Assembly: GCF_009664835.1 (NCBI RefSeq)
Contig: NZ_CP045929.1
Location: 2,666,001-2,730,000 of the forward strand
From: Allosaccharopolyspora coralli
GTDB lineage: Bacteria > Actinomycetota > Actinomycetes > Mycobacteriales > Pseudonocardiaceae
Direction: 5' to 3'
Length of the DNA: 64,000 nucleotides
Part shown: positions 17,186-25,913 of the stretch, in pieces
Layout of the letters: each line of letters opens with the position of its first letter
How positions within the stretch are numbered: the stretch's first letter is position 1
The notes under the pieces: generated by a model
The model's input: the letters and a program-made list of their open reading frames with translations, nothing else
Told to the model about the DNA's origin: nothing
Database searches by the model: none
Translations under genes and position numbers: made by a program

Positions 17186-20100
17186 TCACCGTTCGTCGTC
17201 CTCGTCGGGCTCCTGCGGGTCGCGCAGCGGCCGCAGGCTCTGGGCCAGATCGGCCGGCAGCAGGAACGAATACCGGCCCAGCATGTTGATGTGGTGGCGT
17301 ACGAACGGTGACAGCCGGGCCGCGTCCTCGTCGCGAACCTCGTAGCCGCCGTCGCGCAGTTCGGCGATCGCGGCGTCGAGGTAGCGGGTGTTGAACAGCA
17401 CGATCGCGTTCAGCACCAGACCAAGCGCTCCGAGCTGGTCTTCCATGCCTTCGTAGTAGCGCTGGCGCAGTTCGCCGCGCTGACCGTGGAAGATCCGCCG
17501 CGCGAGGGCGTGGCGGCCTTCCTGGAGGTTGGCCTGGGCTTTGATGTCGCGGCGGTAGCCGGTGTCGTCGACCATGCGCAGCACGTGCAGGGTCTTGGCG
17601 ATCCGCCCGTAGTGCGCGATGGCCTCGCCCAGCGGGGTGGGGTGGCCGTCGCGGGAGAGCATCCGGATCACATCGTGCGCCCGCACCGCGCCGGTGTGGA
17701 CGGAGGCAGTGACCCGCAGGATGTCCTCCCAGTGCCGCCGCACTTTGCCCAGGTCGATGCGGCCGCGGGCGGCGGTGGCGAACGGTCCGTAGTCGGCCTT
17801 GGTGTCGATGCGCCACAGCTTCTGATCCGGCAGGTCGGCCAGCTGTGGGGCGTAGGTGAACCCGGCGAGGGTGAGCAGACCAAAGACGATGTCGCTGTAG
17901 GAGGCGGTGTCGGTGACGATCATCTGCGGTTTCGTCCCGCCGTCGCGGTCGTAGAGCACGTCCAGGACGTGCAGGGAGTCGCGCGGGGTGCCTGCGACGA
18001 CTTTGCCGCCGAGGCCGGCGGCCTGGTCGTTGATCATGTTCAGCCAGGTCGCGCCCCGTTTCTGGCCCCAGTAGTGCGGGTTGTGGCGGGCGTTGATGGT
18101 CTGCACCGGCACGACGAACCGCATGCCGTCAACGCTGGCCACGTGCCCGCCGCCCCAGATCTGAGCGAGGTTGATGCGGGCCTGTTCGTCGATCAGGGCG
18201 GCGTTGGCCGCCTTGATCGTGTCCATCCGCAGGTACGTCGCATCGACATGCGCGAGCCGATCACGGGTCAGCGCGGGCACGCCGTGCTTGATGACCGGGG
18301 TCCAGCCGATGTTGCAGGACTCCGCCACCAGCAGGGCCGCGATGGTGATGTGCAGGTCGGCCAGGCGGGCTTCACCGCCGGTGATCGAGGTGAACGCATC
18401 CGCAGCGCCGGTCCAGGAGAAGACCTCCAGCAGCACCTCGGGCAGATCCACGCGAGGCAGCATCCGGTTGGTCAGCACCCGCAGGTTCTCCAGGCTCGGC
18501 GGCTCCGCCTCCGCCGGCAGCGCCGCCAGGTGCAGACGCCCCTGCTCGTCGAAACGCACCGCGGTGTTCTCCGGCACCCGGGCGGTGACCTCGCGGAAGG
18601 TGGCGTCCAGCGCCTCGGCGCGCTCGTCCAGGTGCTCGTCGGGGTCCGGCGGCAGGCCGAGGCTGGCCAGCACCACCGGCTTGGCCGTGGTCCACGCGGT
18701 CCCGGCCAGCAGCTTCGCGCGCGGGTCGCCCCACTTGCTGGAGTTTACGGCGAAGATGTCCCGGCGCCGCAAACAGCGGTGGAACTGTTCCAGCACGCAG
18801 AAGGTGTAGGCCCGCCAGTCCACACAGCCCGGCTCCACCTCCGGGGCGTGCAGCACGAGCCGCCGCCAGGAGCCGATCAGCAGGTCTTCGTCGATCTCGG
18901 AGCGGGCGACCTTGTTGCGGCCACCGCCCCACAACGTTGGTAGATCCCGCAGCGCGGCGAGCACTCGTTGGCCGTCGGGGGCGGCGTCGAAGCGGATCAC
19001 CTCGCACAACAGCGGCAGGAACGGCCGCACCGTGGCGAACCGCTTGACCAGCTCGGACCGCCACGCCTCATCGGCGTCCGAGTCCGGTGGCCCGGCCAGC
19101 TCCACCACCGCGACCAGGGCCTCGGCGAGCTCGGAGCGGGGCACCACGGCCTCGATCTCGGCCCACACCTGGGCCAGGCTCACCGACTCGACCACAGCAC
19201 CGTCGTCGGCGGCCTGGGCGGTGAGGTCGTCGTGGGCGCCGGTGACTTCCAGCAGCACACCGAGCGCGGCGGCCAGCTTCGCCGACGCCTTCCCGAGCTT
19301 GGGCAGGGTGCGCAGCTTTTCCTTGGCCGACTCCCGTTCCGCCCGGGCCAGCAGCTTCGAGGAGATCAGCACATCCAGCAGGTCGAGGGAGTCATCGACC
19401 GCCCGGGTTTGCAGGTAGACCACCGTGGCCAGCAGCGTCGCCAGTCGTCGGGAATCGCCGTGCCGGCGCAGCAGGCTGGCCTTTCCCTGCACGCCGTAGC
19501 GGGACAACTCGGCCAACCGGCGCGGCGGCACCACCTCGGTGTCGACCTCGGCGAACCCCAATCCCAGAATCTCCGATGCCCGCTGGAGCGCATCGACCAT
19601 CGCCGGGCCCGACACCCGCGTCGGCGGGCGTCGCAGCTTGTCCAGCTGCGAATTCCGATGCCCCTCCGGAACTTCCAGCAACCCGTCCAGGGCGCCACGC
19701 TGCTCGTCGTCAAGCAGCTGATGCAGCGTCGCCCACAGCCGTTGGTTCGCTGCCTCCCGGCGGGAAGCGACCAGCCGCACCAGCGTCGTCACGCCCGGCA
19801 GCAGCACCCGGCGTTCCCGCAGCCACGCCACCGCCGCGTCGAACAGCGCTTTCGGGCCGTCACCGGTGGTCCAGGCGCGGGCCTCGACCCACTCGCCGAG
19901 CTCGTCCTCCACAGTGGAGAACTCCCGCCAGCCGCCAGCCCGGCGCAGCTCCCATACGTGCTCGAACCGGGTTTTCTCCCGCTCGCCGTAGGACTTCACG
20001 CACGCGGGGTCGGCGATCTCCAGCTGTTCGGCGAGGTAGTCGACCAGCTCGACCGGCACGTCCAGCGGGTCGTCGAGGAACGCGCCGGCGTTGCGAACGG

Positions 20101-20272
20101 TCACCAGCTGCACGCTGAAGCCGAGCTTGTTGTGGTCTCGGCGCTTGGCCTCCACCAGGCCCCGGTCGACGTCGTCTAGGAAGAAGAACCGCTCTAACTC
20201 GGCGCGGGACAACGACCCGGGCAATCGGCCGTAGGCCGCGGCTTGCTCATCGGACAGGAACTCAACGGGCAA
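17186..20272 (-). CDS. tnpA: Tn3-family transposase
   Basis: 1,028 residues, the usual full length for TnpA. The N-terminal part (MPVEFLSDEQAAAYGRLPG) is the DUF4158 DNA-binding region; the C-terminal half is the DDE catalytic domain, with segments such as ATYLRMDTIKAANAAL, VDGMRFVVPVQTINARHNP and IVTDTASYSDIVFGLL that include family Asp residues. It is intact, with no stop or frameshift, and begins about 100 bp inside the right terminal repeat, so the element may still be mobile. Confidence 0.95.
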   Translation of the reverse strand: MPVEFLSDEQAAAYGRLPGSLSRAELERFFFLDDVDRGLVEAKRRDHNKLGFSVQLVTVRNAGAFLDDPLDVPVELVDYLAEQLEIADPACVKSYGEREKTRFEHVWELRRAGGWREFSTVEDELGEWVEARAWTTGDGPKALFDAAVAWLRERRVLLPGVTTLVRLVASRREAANQRLWATLHQLLDDEQRGALDGLLEVPEGHRNSQLDKLRRPPTRVSGPAMVDALQRASEILGLGFAEVDTEVVPPRRLAELSRYGVQGKASLLRRHGDSRRLATLLATVVYLQTRAVDDSLDLLDVLISSKLLARAERESAKEKLRTLPKLGKASAKLAAALGVLLEVTGAHDDLTAQAADDGAVVESVSLAQVWAEIEAVVPRSELAEALVAVVELAGPPDSDADEAWRSELVKRFATVRPFLPLLCEVIRFDAAPDGQRVLAALRDLPTLWGGGRNKVARSEIDEDLLIGSWRRLVLHAPEVEPGCVDWRAYTFCVLEQFHRCLRRRDIFAVNSSKWGDPRAKLLAGTAWTTAKPVVLASLGLPPDPDEHLDERAEALDATFREVTARVPENTAVRFDEQGRLHLAALPAEAEPPSLENLRVLTNRMLPRVDLPEVLLEVFSWTGAADAFTSITGGEARLADLHITIAALLVAESCNIGWTPVIKHGVPALTRDRLAHVDATYLRMDTIKAANAALIDEQARINLAQIWGGGHVASVDGMRFVVPVQTINARHNPHYWGQKRGATWLNMINDQAAGLGGKVVAGTPRDSLHVLDVLYDRDGGTKPQMIVTDTASYSDIVFGLLTLAGFTYAPQLADLPDQKLWRIDTKADYGPFATAARGRIDLGKVRRHWEDILRVTASVHTGAVRAHDVIRMLSRDGHPTPLGEAIAHYGRIAKTLHVLRMVDDTGYRRDIKAQANLQEGRHALARRIFHGQRGELRQRYYEGMEDQLGALGLVLNAIVLFNTRYLDAAIAELRDGGYEVRDEDAARLSPFVRHHINMLGRYSFLLPADLAQSLRPLRDPQEPDEDDER

Positions 20273-20374
20273 CGCAGTGCCTCCTGCTGCTTACACCGCC
20301 CACCGTGGCGGAACTGCGGCGTACCTCAGCAGCAGCCAGCAACCAAGGTCAACTCGTAAACCAGCAGGTCACGG

Positions 20375-20412
20375 CTTAGCGCCAGTTTCCGTTCCGATGT
20401 TCCTCAAGCCCC
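20375..20412 (-). repeat. Tn3 right terminal inverted repeat, 38 bp
   Basis: Read on the minus strand it starts GGGGCTTGAGG and ends GGCGCTAAG; 37 of 38 positions match the left repeat. It is followed by the duplicated target AATCC (20413-20417). Confidence 0.95.
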
Positions 20413-20487
20413 AATCCGCTGCTGGCCCGGTGTGGTACTCGATTCCGACGCCCACAACTGCGGGCGTTCCTCCGTCACGGTGCTCAC
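20413..20487 (-). pseudogene. Orphaned 5' end (25 codons) of the copper ATPase gene
   Basis: On the minus strand, GTG 20487 overlaps the copZ stop as GTGA and opens a frame beginning MSTVTEERPQLW and ending QQRI exactly at the transposon boundary. Joining it to the sequence left of the transposon (after removing one AATCC copy) keeps the frame into RARIAGLHCSLC. It is the original N-terminus of the gene at 9433-11838, cut off by insertion. Confidence 0.85.
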
Positions 20488-20705
20488 CGGCTCGCCCCTT
20501 CGGTGACCTCGAAGCCCGCCGCCTCGATCCGCTCAGCCAGCACGGCATGATCGGCCAACTCCGGACCGACGCGCACCTGCACGTGGCCGCTGTGGTGGTC
20601 GGCACTCACGTCCCGCACACCGTCCACGCGGCCCAGCACCGTGGCGATGCGCTGCTCACACCCCGCACACGACATCCCCGTGACCTGCAACTCCACCGTG
20701 TCCAT
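20484..20705 (-). CDS. copZ: CopZ-like copper chaperone (HMA domain)
   Basis: 73 residues forming one HMA fold: the copper-binding loop GMSCAGCEQRI near residue 10, then the beta-strand segments expected for an Atx1-like protein. It hands Cu(I) to the partner pump. A purine-rich patch (AGGGAG) precedes ATG 20705. It is the first gene of an operon whose second gene, the copper ATPase, has been split by the transposon; the 4-nt GTGA overlap shows the original coupling. Confidence 0.92.
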   Translation of the reverse strand: MDTVELQVTGMSCAGCEQRIATVLGRVDGVRDVSADHHSGHVQVRVGPELADHAVLAERIEAAGFEVTEGASR

Positions 20706-20751
20706 GATCTCGTTCTCCCTGTGTGACCTGCGGTTGTCGTCGTCAGCACGC

Positions 20752-20783
20752 ACGCTAGAACCTTGCCCCAGGGGTAAGGTCAA
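20752..20783 (-). promoter_or_regulatory. MerR-type promoter of copZ with long spacer and dyad
   Basis: On the minus strand TTGACC (20783-20778) and TAGCGT (20757-20752) are separated by 20 bp. The spacer region holds the dyad ACCTTGCCCC and GGGGTAAGGT (20760-20780, plus-strand reading), 9 of 10 positions paired. This is the CueR-like layout, in which the activator untwists an overlong spacer. The divergent MerR gene starts 39 bp away. Confidence 0.85.
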
Positions 20784-20818
20784 GGATGAAGGTTCCGGAC
20801 ACACAGCAGGAGGATCTA

Positions 20819-21262
20819 ATGGGCATGACCGTCGGCGCGGCCGCCACCGCCACCGGAGTCAGCGCCAAAGCCGTAAGACTGTGGGAATCCAAAGGACTAC
20901 TACCACCAACCGAGCGCACCGAAGCCGGCTATCGCGTCTTCACCGACGACGATCTCGACGTGCTGCGCTTCATCCGCCAGGCCAAGACGCTGGGCCTGAC
21001 CCTGCCCGAGATCAAAGACATCATCGACCTGCAACGCGACGGCGCCACCCCCTGTGGGCGCGTCACCGAACTGCTCGATACCCACATCGCCGAGATCGAC
21101 CGCACCCTGGCCGACCTGCGCGCACTGCGCCGCTCACTGGCCACTGCCCGCCAGAACGCCCGCGAAGGCCAACGCCGCGGCCAGGGAGCCGTGGTCTGCC
21201 GCATCATCGAAAACCACACCGACCGCGGTGAAAGCCCCACCATCGGCGACACCGAGGGGTAG
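20819..21262 (+). CDS. MerR-family metal-responsive activator
   Basis: 147 residues: N-terminal winged helix (GAAATATGVSAKAVRLWESKG, interrupted here by no gap), then a long dimerisation helix. Cys79 in TPCGR is the conserved first metal ligand of the family; the only other cysteine is Cys127, so the close C-terminal cysteine pair of CueR (Cys112/Cys120) is not reproduced. ATG 20819 has the strong site AGGAGG 8 nt upstream and is better than ATG 20786. The dyad in the divergent copZ promoter makes copper the likely signal. Confidence 0.88.
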   Translation: MGMTVGAAATATGVSAKAVRLWESKGLLPPTERTEAGYRVFTDDDLDVLRFIRQAKTLGLTLPEIKDIIDLQRDGATPCGRVTELLDTHIAEIDRTLADLRALRRSLATARQNAREGQRRGQGAVVCRIIENHTDRGESPTIGDTEG

Positions 21263-21305
21263 GCGGTCACACTCGCCTACCCCTCGATCCCCGTGGGTGC
21301 GGTCC

Positions 21306-21650
21306 TCAGGCGGTGACCGTGGCCATCGCCCGGCACTGCTCCGCGCACCGGCGACACGCCGCCGCGCACTCGCGGCAGTAGTCCATGTCGTACTTATCGC
21401 ACTCGGCCGCGCACGCCTCACACACCTGCGCGCACAGCTGGCACAGCTGTGCCGCCCAGCGCGAGTTCCGGGCCAACAGCGTCACGCACGCCGCGCAGAT
21501 CGCCGCGCAGTCCAGGCACAGCCGGGCGCACTCGGCCATATCCGGGTTGTTGGCGCAACAGTTGTAGTTGCACGTCTCGCACGCCTGCTGACATTCGGCA
21601 CACGCATCCAGACACGCCTGGTTGCGCTGCTCCACCATCGTCGTAGCCAT
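21306..21650 (-). CDS. Cys-rich four-helix-bundle copper-storage-like protein
   Basis: 114 residues with 22 cysteines spaced three or four apart along helices (ACLDACAECQQACETC; YCRECAAACRRC), the pattern of Csp/DUF326 copper-storage proteins that bind many Cu(I) ions inside a four-helix bundle. GGGAGGT precedes ATG 21650. No export signal, so it is cytosolic. Its upstream region repeats the left half of the copZ promoter dyad, so it is probably co-regulated with copZ. Confidence 0.88.
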   Translation of the reverse strand: MATTMVEQRNQACLDACAECQQACETCNYNCCANNPDMAECARLCLDCAAICAACVTLLARNSRWAAQLCQLCAQVCEACAAECDKYDMDYCRECAAACRRCAEQCRAMATVTA

Positions 21651-21735
21651 CACGTACCTCCCTGGTTCGCCCTTTGGTTCGCTCAGCCCGGAACGGGCAC
21701 CACTGACATACCCGCACCCAACGCTGCGCACCCCG

Positions 21736-21768
21736 AGGCGTAAGGGATTGTCCCGGGAGGAAGGTCAA
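21736..21768 (-). promoter_or_regulatory. Second MerR-type promoter candidate, upstream of the Csp-like gene
   Basis: On the minus strand TTGACCTTCCTCCCGGGACA begins at 21768 and resembles TTGACCTTACCCCTGGGGCA of copZ. The -35 and the ACCTT half-site are conserved, the right half-site is degenerate. The gene starts about 90 bp downstream. Confidence 0.5.
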
Positions 21769-21770
21769 GG

Positions 21771-22221
21771 CATCCCCCTCACGGCCACCATCGAGCGATG
21801 GGTCGCAGACAACGGTGTCGGCAAGAGGAACCCTTCTCAACATGATCGACGACTGACCGCCTCATGGACCTGGATCGCCTGAGCCCGGCAGTGTCGTGTG
21901 GGCATCCAACAGGGCACGAGCCTGGCTGTTAGGACAGCCGGGCCAACTCGGTGTCCGGCACACGTCGCGGGGGCTAGCACCTTGCCTCGATAGTCCCTGC
22001 GACGACAACAGTGCCCACGACGCAACACCCCAGCTCAACTCCGTTATGAACAGAAGAAGCCCTAGGGAACGCCTGTTCGATCACGTACCAGCGAGGCCGC
22101 CGCGCCGGTCGGGGGACGACCGGCAGGTTCGTCCGCTGGCCGGTGTGGGTGGATCTCGCGCGTCTGTACCCAAGCCCGCAACCGGTACGACCGTTCCCGC
22201 TCGGTGGAACCTTCACGAGGG
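21771..22221. other. Gene-free stretch between Csp-like gene and IS256 element
   Basis: About 450 bp with no credible gene. Short frames lack ribosome sites and family resemblance. It may contain eroded fragments left by IS activity, but none could be named. Confidence 0.4.
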
Positions 22222-23598
22222 GGGTGTGTCCGATGAACGGTGGATCTGGCTTGGTGTTGGTTAGTTCCCGCTGGGGGTGATGCGGCCTTCGAAGGTGATG
22301 GCGAAGGCGTTGAGTGCGGGTTTCCACCGTGCAGCCCATCGTGCCCTGCCGCGCCCGGTGGGGTCCAGGGAGCGGGTGGCGAGGTAGAGACACTTCAACG
22401 CGGCTTGCTCGGTCGGGAAGTGCCCACGAGCGCGGATCGCTCGCCGATAGCGGGCGTTGACCGACTCGATCGCGTTGGTCGAGCAGATGACCCTGCGGAT
22501 CTCCACGTCGTAGTCCAGGAACGGGATGAACTCGCTCCAGGAGGTTTCCCAGAGTCGGATGATCGCCGGGTACTGCTGGACCCAGGTTGAGGCGAACTCG
22601 GCGAATCGTTCGGCTGCGGCGGCCTCGGACGGTGCGGTGTAGACGGGTTTGAGGTCACGGGCCATCGCGTCCCAGTACTTGCGGGAGGCGTAGCGGAAGG
22701 TGTTGCGAATCAGGTGGATCACGCAGGTTTGCACGATCGCGCGGTCCCACACGGTGGTGATGGCGTCTGGGAGGCCCTTGAGTCCGTCGCAGACCACGAT
22801 GCACACATCGGCCACGCCCCGGTTCTTGATCTCGGTGAGCACCGCGAGCCAGAACTTCGCGCCCTCGCCACCGTCACCAGCCCACAACCCGAGGATGTCG
22901 CGCTCACCGCCGACGGTGACCCCGATCGCGACGTAGACCGGTCGACTGGTGACCTGGCCGTCCCGGATCTTGACGTGGATAGCGTCGATGAACACCACCG
23001 GATACACGCGATCCAGCGGGCGGTTGGACCAATCCGTCATCTCCGCTACGACCTTGTCGGTGATCCGCGAGATCGTGTCCTTGGACACCGACGCCCCGTA
23101 GACATCACCAAAGTGCGCTGCGATCTCCCCGGTCGTGAGGCCCTTCGCCGACAGCGACAGCACGATCTCGTCGATGCCGGTCAGGCGCCGTTGACGCTTC
23201 TTGACGATCTGCGGATCGAACGACGAGTCGGTATCGCGGGGCACCTCGATCTCCACCGGGCCGATCTCGGTGAGCACCGTCTTCGCCCGGGTGCCGTTGC
23301 GGGAGTTGCCGCCATTGCGCCCGGACACCTCATGCTTGTCGTAACCCAGGTGCTCGGTCATCTCCGCATCGAGCGCGGTTTCGAGCACGTTCTTCGTCAA
23401 CTGGTTGAGCAACCCATCCGGCCCGACCAGGTCCACACCCTGCTCCTTGGCCTGCGCCAGAAGCTGCTCCGCCAACCGCTGCTGATCCACTCCATCAGTC
23501 ACAGGCTCCAGTGTTTCGGTCATCATCGATCCTTCCCACCAAGCACCACGCTCGGCGTGTCAGACCAAGACCAGATCCACCGATGATCAGACAGTCCC
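22222..23598 (-). mobile_element. IS256-family insertion sequence, copy A
   Basis: The ends share imperfect inverted repeats around CGGTGGATCTGG (22237-22248 on plus, mirrored near 23570-23582); outermost bases are GGGTGTGTC and, reversed, GGGACTGTC. It encloses one complete transposase. Flanking 8-mers CACGAGGG and GCGTGCCC differ, so no target duplication is seen. The ends are estimates. Confidence 0.7.
22261..23526 (-). CDS. IS256-family (mutator type) transposase, copy A
   Basis: 421 residues, intact. Landmarks: GPDGLLNQLTKNVLETAL at the N-terminus, VFIDAIHVKIRDG with the first catalytic Asp, IVVCDGLKGLPDAI with the second, and CSTNAIESVNARYRR with the Glu. AAGGA lies upstream of the ATG pair. 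It differs clearly from copies B and C, so it is a separate IS. Confidence 0.93.
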   Translation of the reverse strand: MMTETLEPVTDGVDQQRLAEQLLAQAKEQGVDLVGPDGLLNQLTKNVLETALDAEMTEHLGYDKHEVSGRNGGNSRNGTRAKTVLTEIGPVEIEVPRDTDSSFDPQIVKKRQRRLTGIDEIVLSLSAKGLTTGEIAAHFGDVYGASVSKDTISRITDKVVAEMTDWSNRPLDRVYPVVFIDAIHVKIRDGQVTSRPVYVAIGVTVGGERDILGLWAGDGGEGAKFWLAVLTEIKNRGVADVCIVVCDGLKGLPDAITTVWDRAIVQTCVIHLIRNTFRYASRKYWDAMARDLKPVYTAPSEAAAAERFAEFASTWVQQYPAIIRLWETSWSEFIPFLDYDVEIRRVICSTNAIESVNARYRRAIRARGHFPTEQAALKCLYLATRSLDPTGRGRARWAARWKPALNAFAITFEGRITPSGN

Positions 23599-23636
23599 GC
23601 GTGCCCGCCGTAGCCGACGTGAAAACACCCTTAGGT

Positions 23637-23660
23637 TCAACCGGTCAAGGCAACGGCTTC
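23637..23660 (-). pseudogene. 3' tip of the split IS30 transposase
   Basis: The minus strand reads EAVALTG then TGA (23639-23637). It continues the IS30 frame broken at 25061, sharing the 8-bp duplicated sequence made by IS256 copy B. Confidence 0.75.
23653..23660. repeat. 8-bp target duplication (left) of IS256 copy B
   Basis: ACGGCTTC at 23653-23660 is repeated exactly at 25061-25068 on the other side of the element. Eight bp is the size IS256-family elements duplicate. Confidence 0.92.
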
Positions 23661-25060
23661 GGGGCTGTCCGTGATCTTGTGGGTGGTGGGTGATCTTGAC
23701 CATGCTGGAGCGGTCGGCTCCGGTGGGAAGGATCCATGGTGACAAGTGAAGACACGGCGGCCGATTCGGCTGGCCCGGCTCCTGCTCATGACGAACTCGA
23801 TGTTCGGGTAGCGCGGGAGTTGATCGACAAGGCCCGCGAAGATGGCGTGTCGCTGGTCGGCCCGAACGGACTGTTGCGGCAGGTAACCAAAACGGTGCTG
23901 GAATCGGCGCTGAACGGCGAACTGGACGACCATCTTGGCTACGAGAAAGGCGACGTTGCGGAGAAGTTCGGGGTCAACGAGCGGAACGGATCGTCGTCGA
24001 AGACGGTGCGGACCGATGTGGGTGACGTACGGATCGACGTGCCCCGTGATCGAGACGGTACGTTCACTCCGCAGATCGTGCCGAAGTACGCTCGCCGGGT
24101 CGAGGGTTTCGACGACACGGTCATCTCCCTGTATGCGAAAGGGTTGACGACCGGGGAAATTCAAGCACACCTGGCCGACATTTATGACGCACGGGTGTCA
24201 CGTGAGCTGATCTCGAAGATCACCGACAAGGTGGTCGACGACCTGAATTCCTGGCAAATTCGACCGTTGGATCGCGTGTATCCAGTTGTGTTGATTGATG
24301 CCATTCATGTCAAGATTCGGGATGGTGCGGTGGCGAACCGTCCCGTCTACATCGCGGTCGGGATCACCCTGGCTGGTGAGCGGGACGTGCTGGGCATGTG
24401 GGTCGGTACTGGTGGCGAAGGAGCCAAGGGATGGCTGAACCACTTGTCGGACCTGAAGAACCGTGGCGTCGAGGACATCCTGATCGTCGCCTGTGACGGC
24501 GTGAAAGGGCTGCCCGAGGCGATCTCTGCGTTGTGGCCACAAGCAGAGGTCCAACTGTGTGTCGTGCACCTGGTGCGGGCCAGCCTTCGCTACGCATCGA
24601 AGAAGTACTGGCCGGCGATCACTAAACGACTCAAACTGATCTACACCGCCCCCACCATAGAAGCCGCAGAAGTAGAGTTCACCGAATTCTGTGCCGAATG
24701 GGAGGATAAGTATCCCGCGATGATCCGGCTGTGGCGCCACAGTTGGGAACAGTTCACGCCGTTCCTCGCCTATCCGCCCGAGTTGCGAAAACTGGTGTAC
24801 ACCACGAACGCGATCGAAAGCCTGAACTCCCGGTTCCGTCAGGCCACCCGACGCCGAGGCCATTTCCCCAACGAACAGGCCGCACTCAAAGTGCTCTATC
24901 TCGTGATCAAAAATCCACTCAAAAATCGTTCCAACATCACCGGGAAAGTAGTAGGTTGGAAACAGGCGTTGAACACGCTCGCCATGCACTACGGCGACCG
25001 CCTCGACGCGCAGCACTGACAGGTGATCACATCATCACCCACAAGATCGCCGACACTCCC
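23661..25060 (+). mobile_element. IS256-family insertion sequence, copy B
   Basis: 1,400 bp. The left end GGGGCTGTCCGTGATCTTGT and the right end (reversed) GGGAGTGTCGGCGATCTTGT form inverted repeats continuing into GGGTGrTG. Exact ACGGCTTC duplications flank it. It is inserted in the IS30 transposase gene near its 3' end. Confidence 0.93.
23736..25019 (+). CDS. IS256-family transposase, copy B
   Basis: 427 residues, intact, with LIDAIHVKIRDGAV, IVACDGVKGLPEAI and YTTNAIESLNSRFRQ carrying the DDE residues. Start ATG 23736 follows GGGAAGGATCC. Copy C at 53949-56216 is nearly identical but dead, so this copy could supply transposase for both. Confidence 0.95.
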   Translation: MVTSEDTAADSAGPAPAHDELDVRVARELIDKAREDGVSLVGPNGLLRQVTKTVLESALNGELDDHLGYEKGDVAEKFGVNERNGSSSKTVRTDVGDVRIDVPRDRDGTFTPQIVPKYARRVEGFDDTVISLYAKGLTTGEIQAHLADIYDARVSRELISKITDKVVDDLNSWQIRPLDRVYPVVLIDAIHVKIRDGAVANRPVYIAVGITLAGERDVLGMWVGTGGEGAKGWLNHLSDLKNRGVEDILIVACDGVKGLPEAISALWPQAEVQLCVVHLVRASLRYASKKYWPAITKRLKLIYTAPTIEAAEVEFTEFCAEWEDKYPAMIRLWRHSWEQFTPFLAYPPELRKLVYTTNAIESLNSRFRQATRRRGHFPNEQAALKVLYLVIKNPLKNRSNITGKVVGWKQALNTLAMHYGDRLDAQH

Positions 25061-25913
25061 ACGGCTTCTGCGGGTGTGCGGAAGTCGAGGCATTTCCGGG
25101 GTCTGGTGTTGAGCTTGGTGGCGATCGCGTCGAGCTCGGCCTGGGTGAACGTCGCGAGGTTCGTGCCCTTGGGGAGGTATTGGCGCAGCAGCTTGTTGGT
25201 GTTTTCGTTCGTGCCGCGCTGCCAGGGGCTGCGTGGCGCGGCGAAGAACACATCGACCCGGTGGCAGCGGTGAGTCGCTTGTGTTCGGCCAGTTCCATGC
25301 CTCGGTCCCACGTCAGCGTGTCGCGTAGCCGCGGATCCAGGCCGGCGTAGTTCGTGATCAACTCGGGAACGACGATCGTGCTGTGGCGGCTGGGGAGCTT
25401 CACGATCACGAGGTAGCGTGATTTGCGGTCTACCAGGGTGGCGACTTGACTGTTGTTCGAGCCGATCACGAGGTCACCTTCGAGGTGCCCGAGCGTGCTG
25501 CGGTCCTCGGCAGTCTCGGGGCGCTGCTCGATCGGCCGGGCGTCGATGATCTGGGACCGCCATTGACCTTTGACCGTGTGGCGCTTGTTTTTTCGGATCG
25601 TCACTCCCAGTCGGAGCAGGTGTTCGTGGATCCTCTGCGGCTTCCGGCCGGTCTGTGCTGCTAGCGCGGTGATCGACATCCCTGCCTGATAACGGGCGAC
25701 CAGTGCCCGGTCCTTGACAGTGCGGCTCAGGTCGTCGGGGTTGAGGCTGATCCCGCCTTCGGCCAACAGCCGACGAACGAGGACAGAGCGCCGTCCCACA
25801 GCTTCGGCCAGGTCCTCGACAGAGACCTCGCCCGTACGGAACCGGGCCGCCAAGAGCTGAGCGAACTCGCGACGCTTCTGGCCACGAAGTTCAGTGGGGC
25901 GTGCGTTAGCCAC
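25061..25913 (-). pseudogene. IS30-family transposase, frameshifted and interrupted
   Basis: The frame from GTG 25913 encodes the HTH and most of the integrase core ([35 protein letters not shown]), then loses the family frame near 25260, where a 1-nt deletion in ACCGGGTCGATG shifts it. The next frame continues [20 protein letters not shown] and reaches FRTPAEAV, where IS256 copy B interrupts it. The last codons are at 23637-23660. The outer ends of the IS30 element were not identified; its left end may have been removed by IS256 copy A. Confidence 0.85.

Larger units (their letters stand above)
11823..20412. mobile_element. Tn3-family transposon carrying a metal-resistance module
   Basis: 8,590 bp bounded by 38-bp inverted repeats (11823-11860 and 20375-20412) that match each other at 37 of 38 positions, start with GGGG, end with TAAG and contain the GGAACGGAAACT core of Tn3-family ends. 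A perfect 5-bp duplication, AATCC, flanks them (11818-11822 and 20413-20417). Contents in order: candidate resolution site, tyrosine recombinase, ICMT-like protein, lspA, P1B ATPase, CmtR-like repressor, methyltransferase, tnpA. The perfect duplication indicates simple transposition with no later rearrangement. Confidence 0.95.

Noticed and set aside
22214-23606. Target duplication for IS256 copy A
   Set aside because: 8-mers next to the estimated ends (CACGAGGG, GCGTGCCC) do not match directly or reversed.
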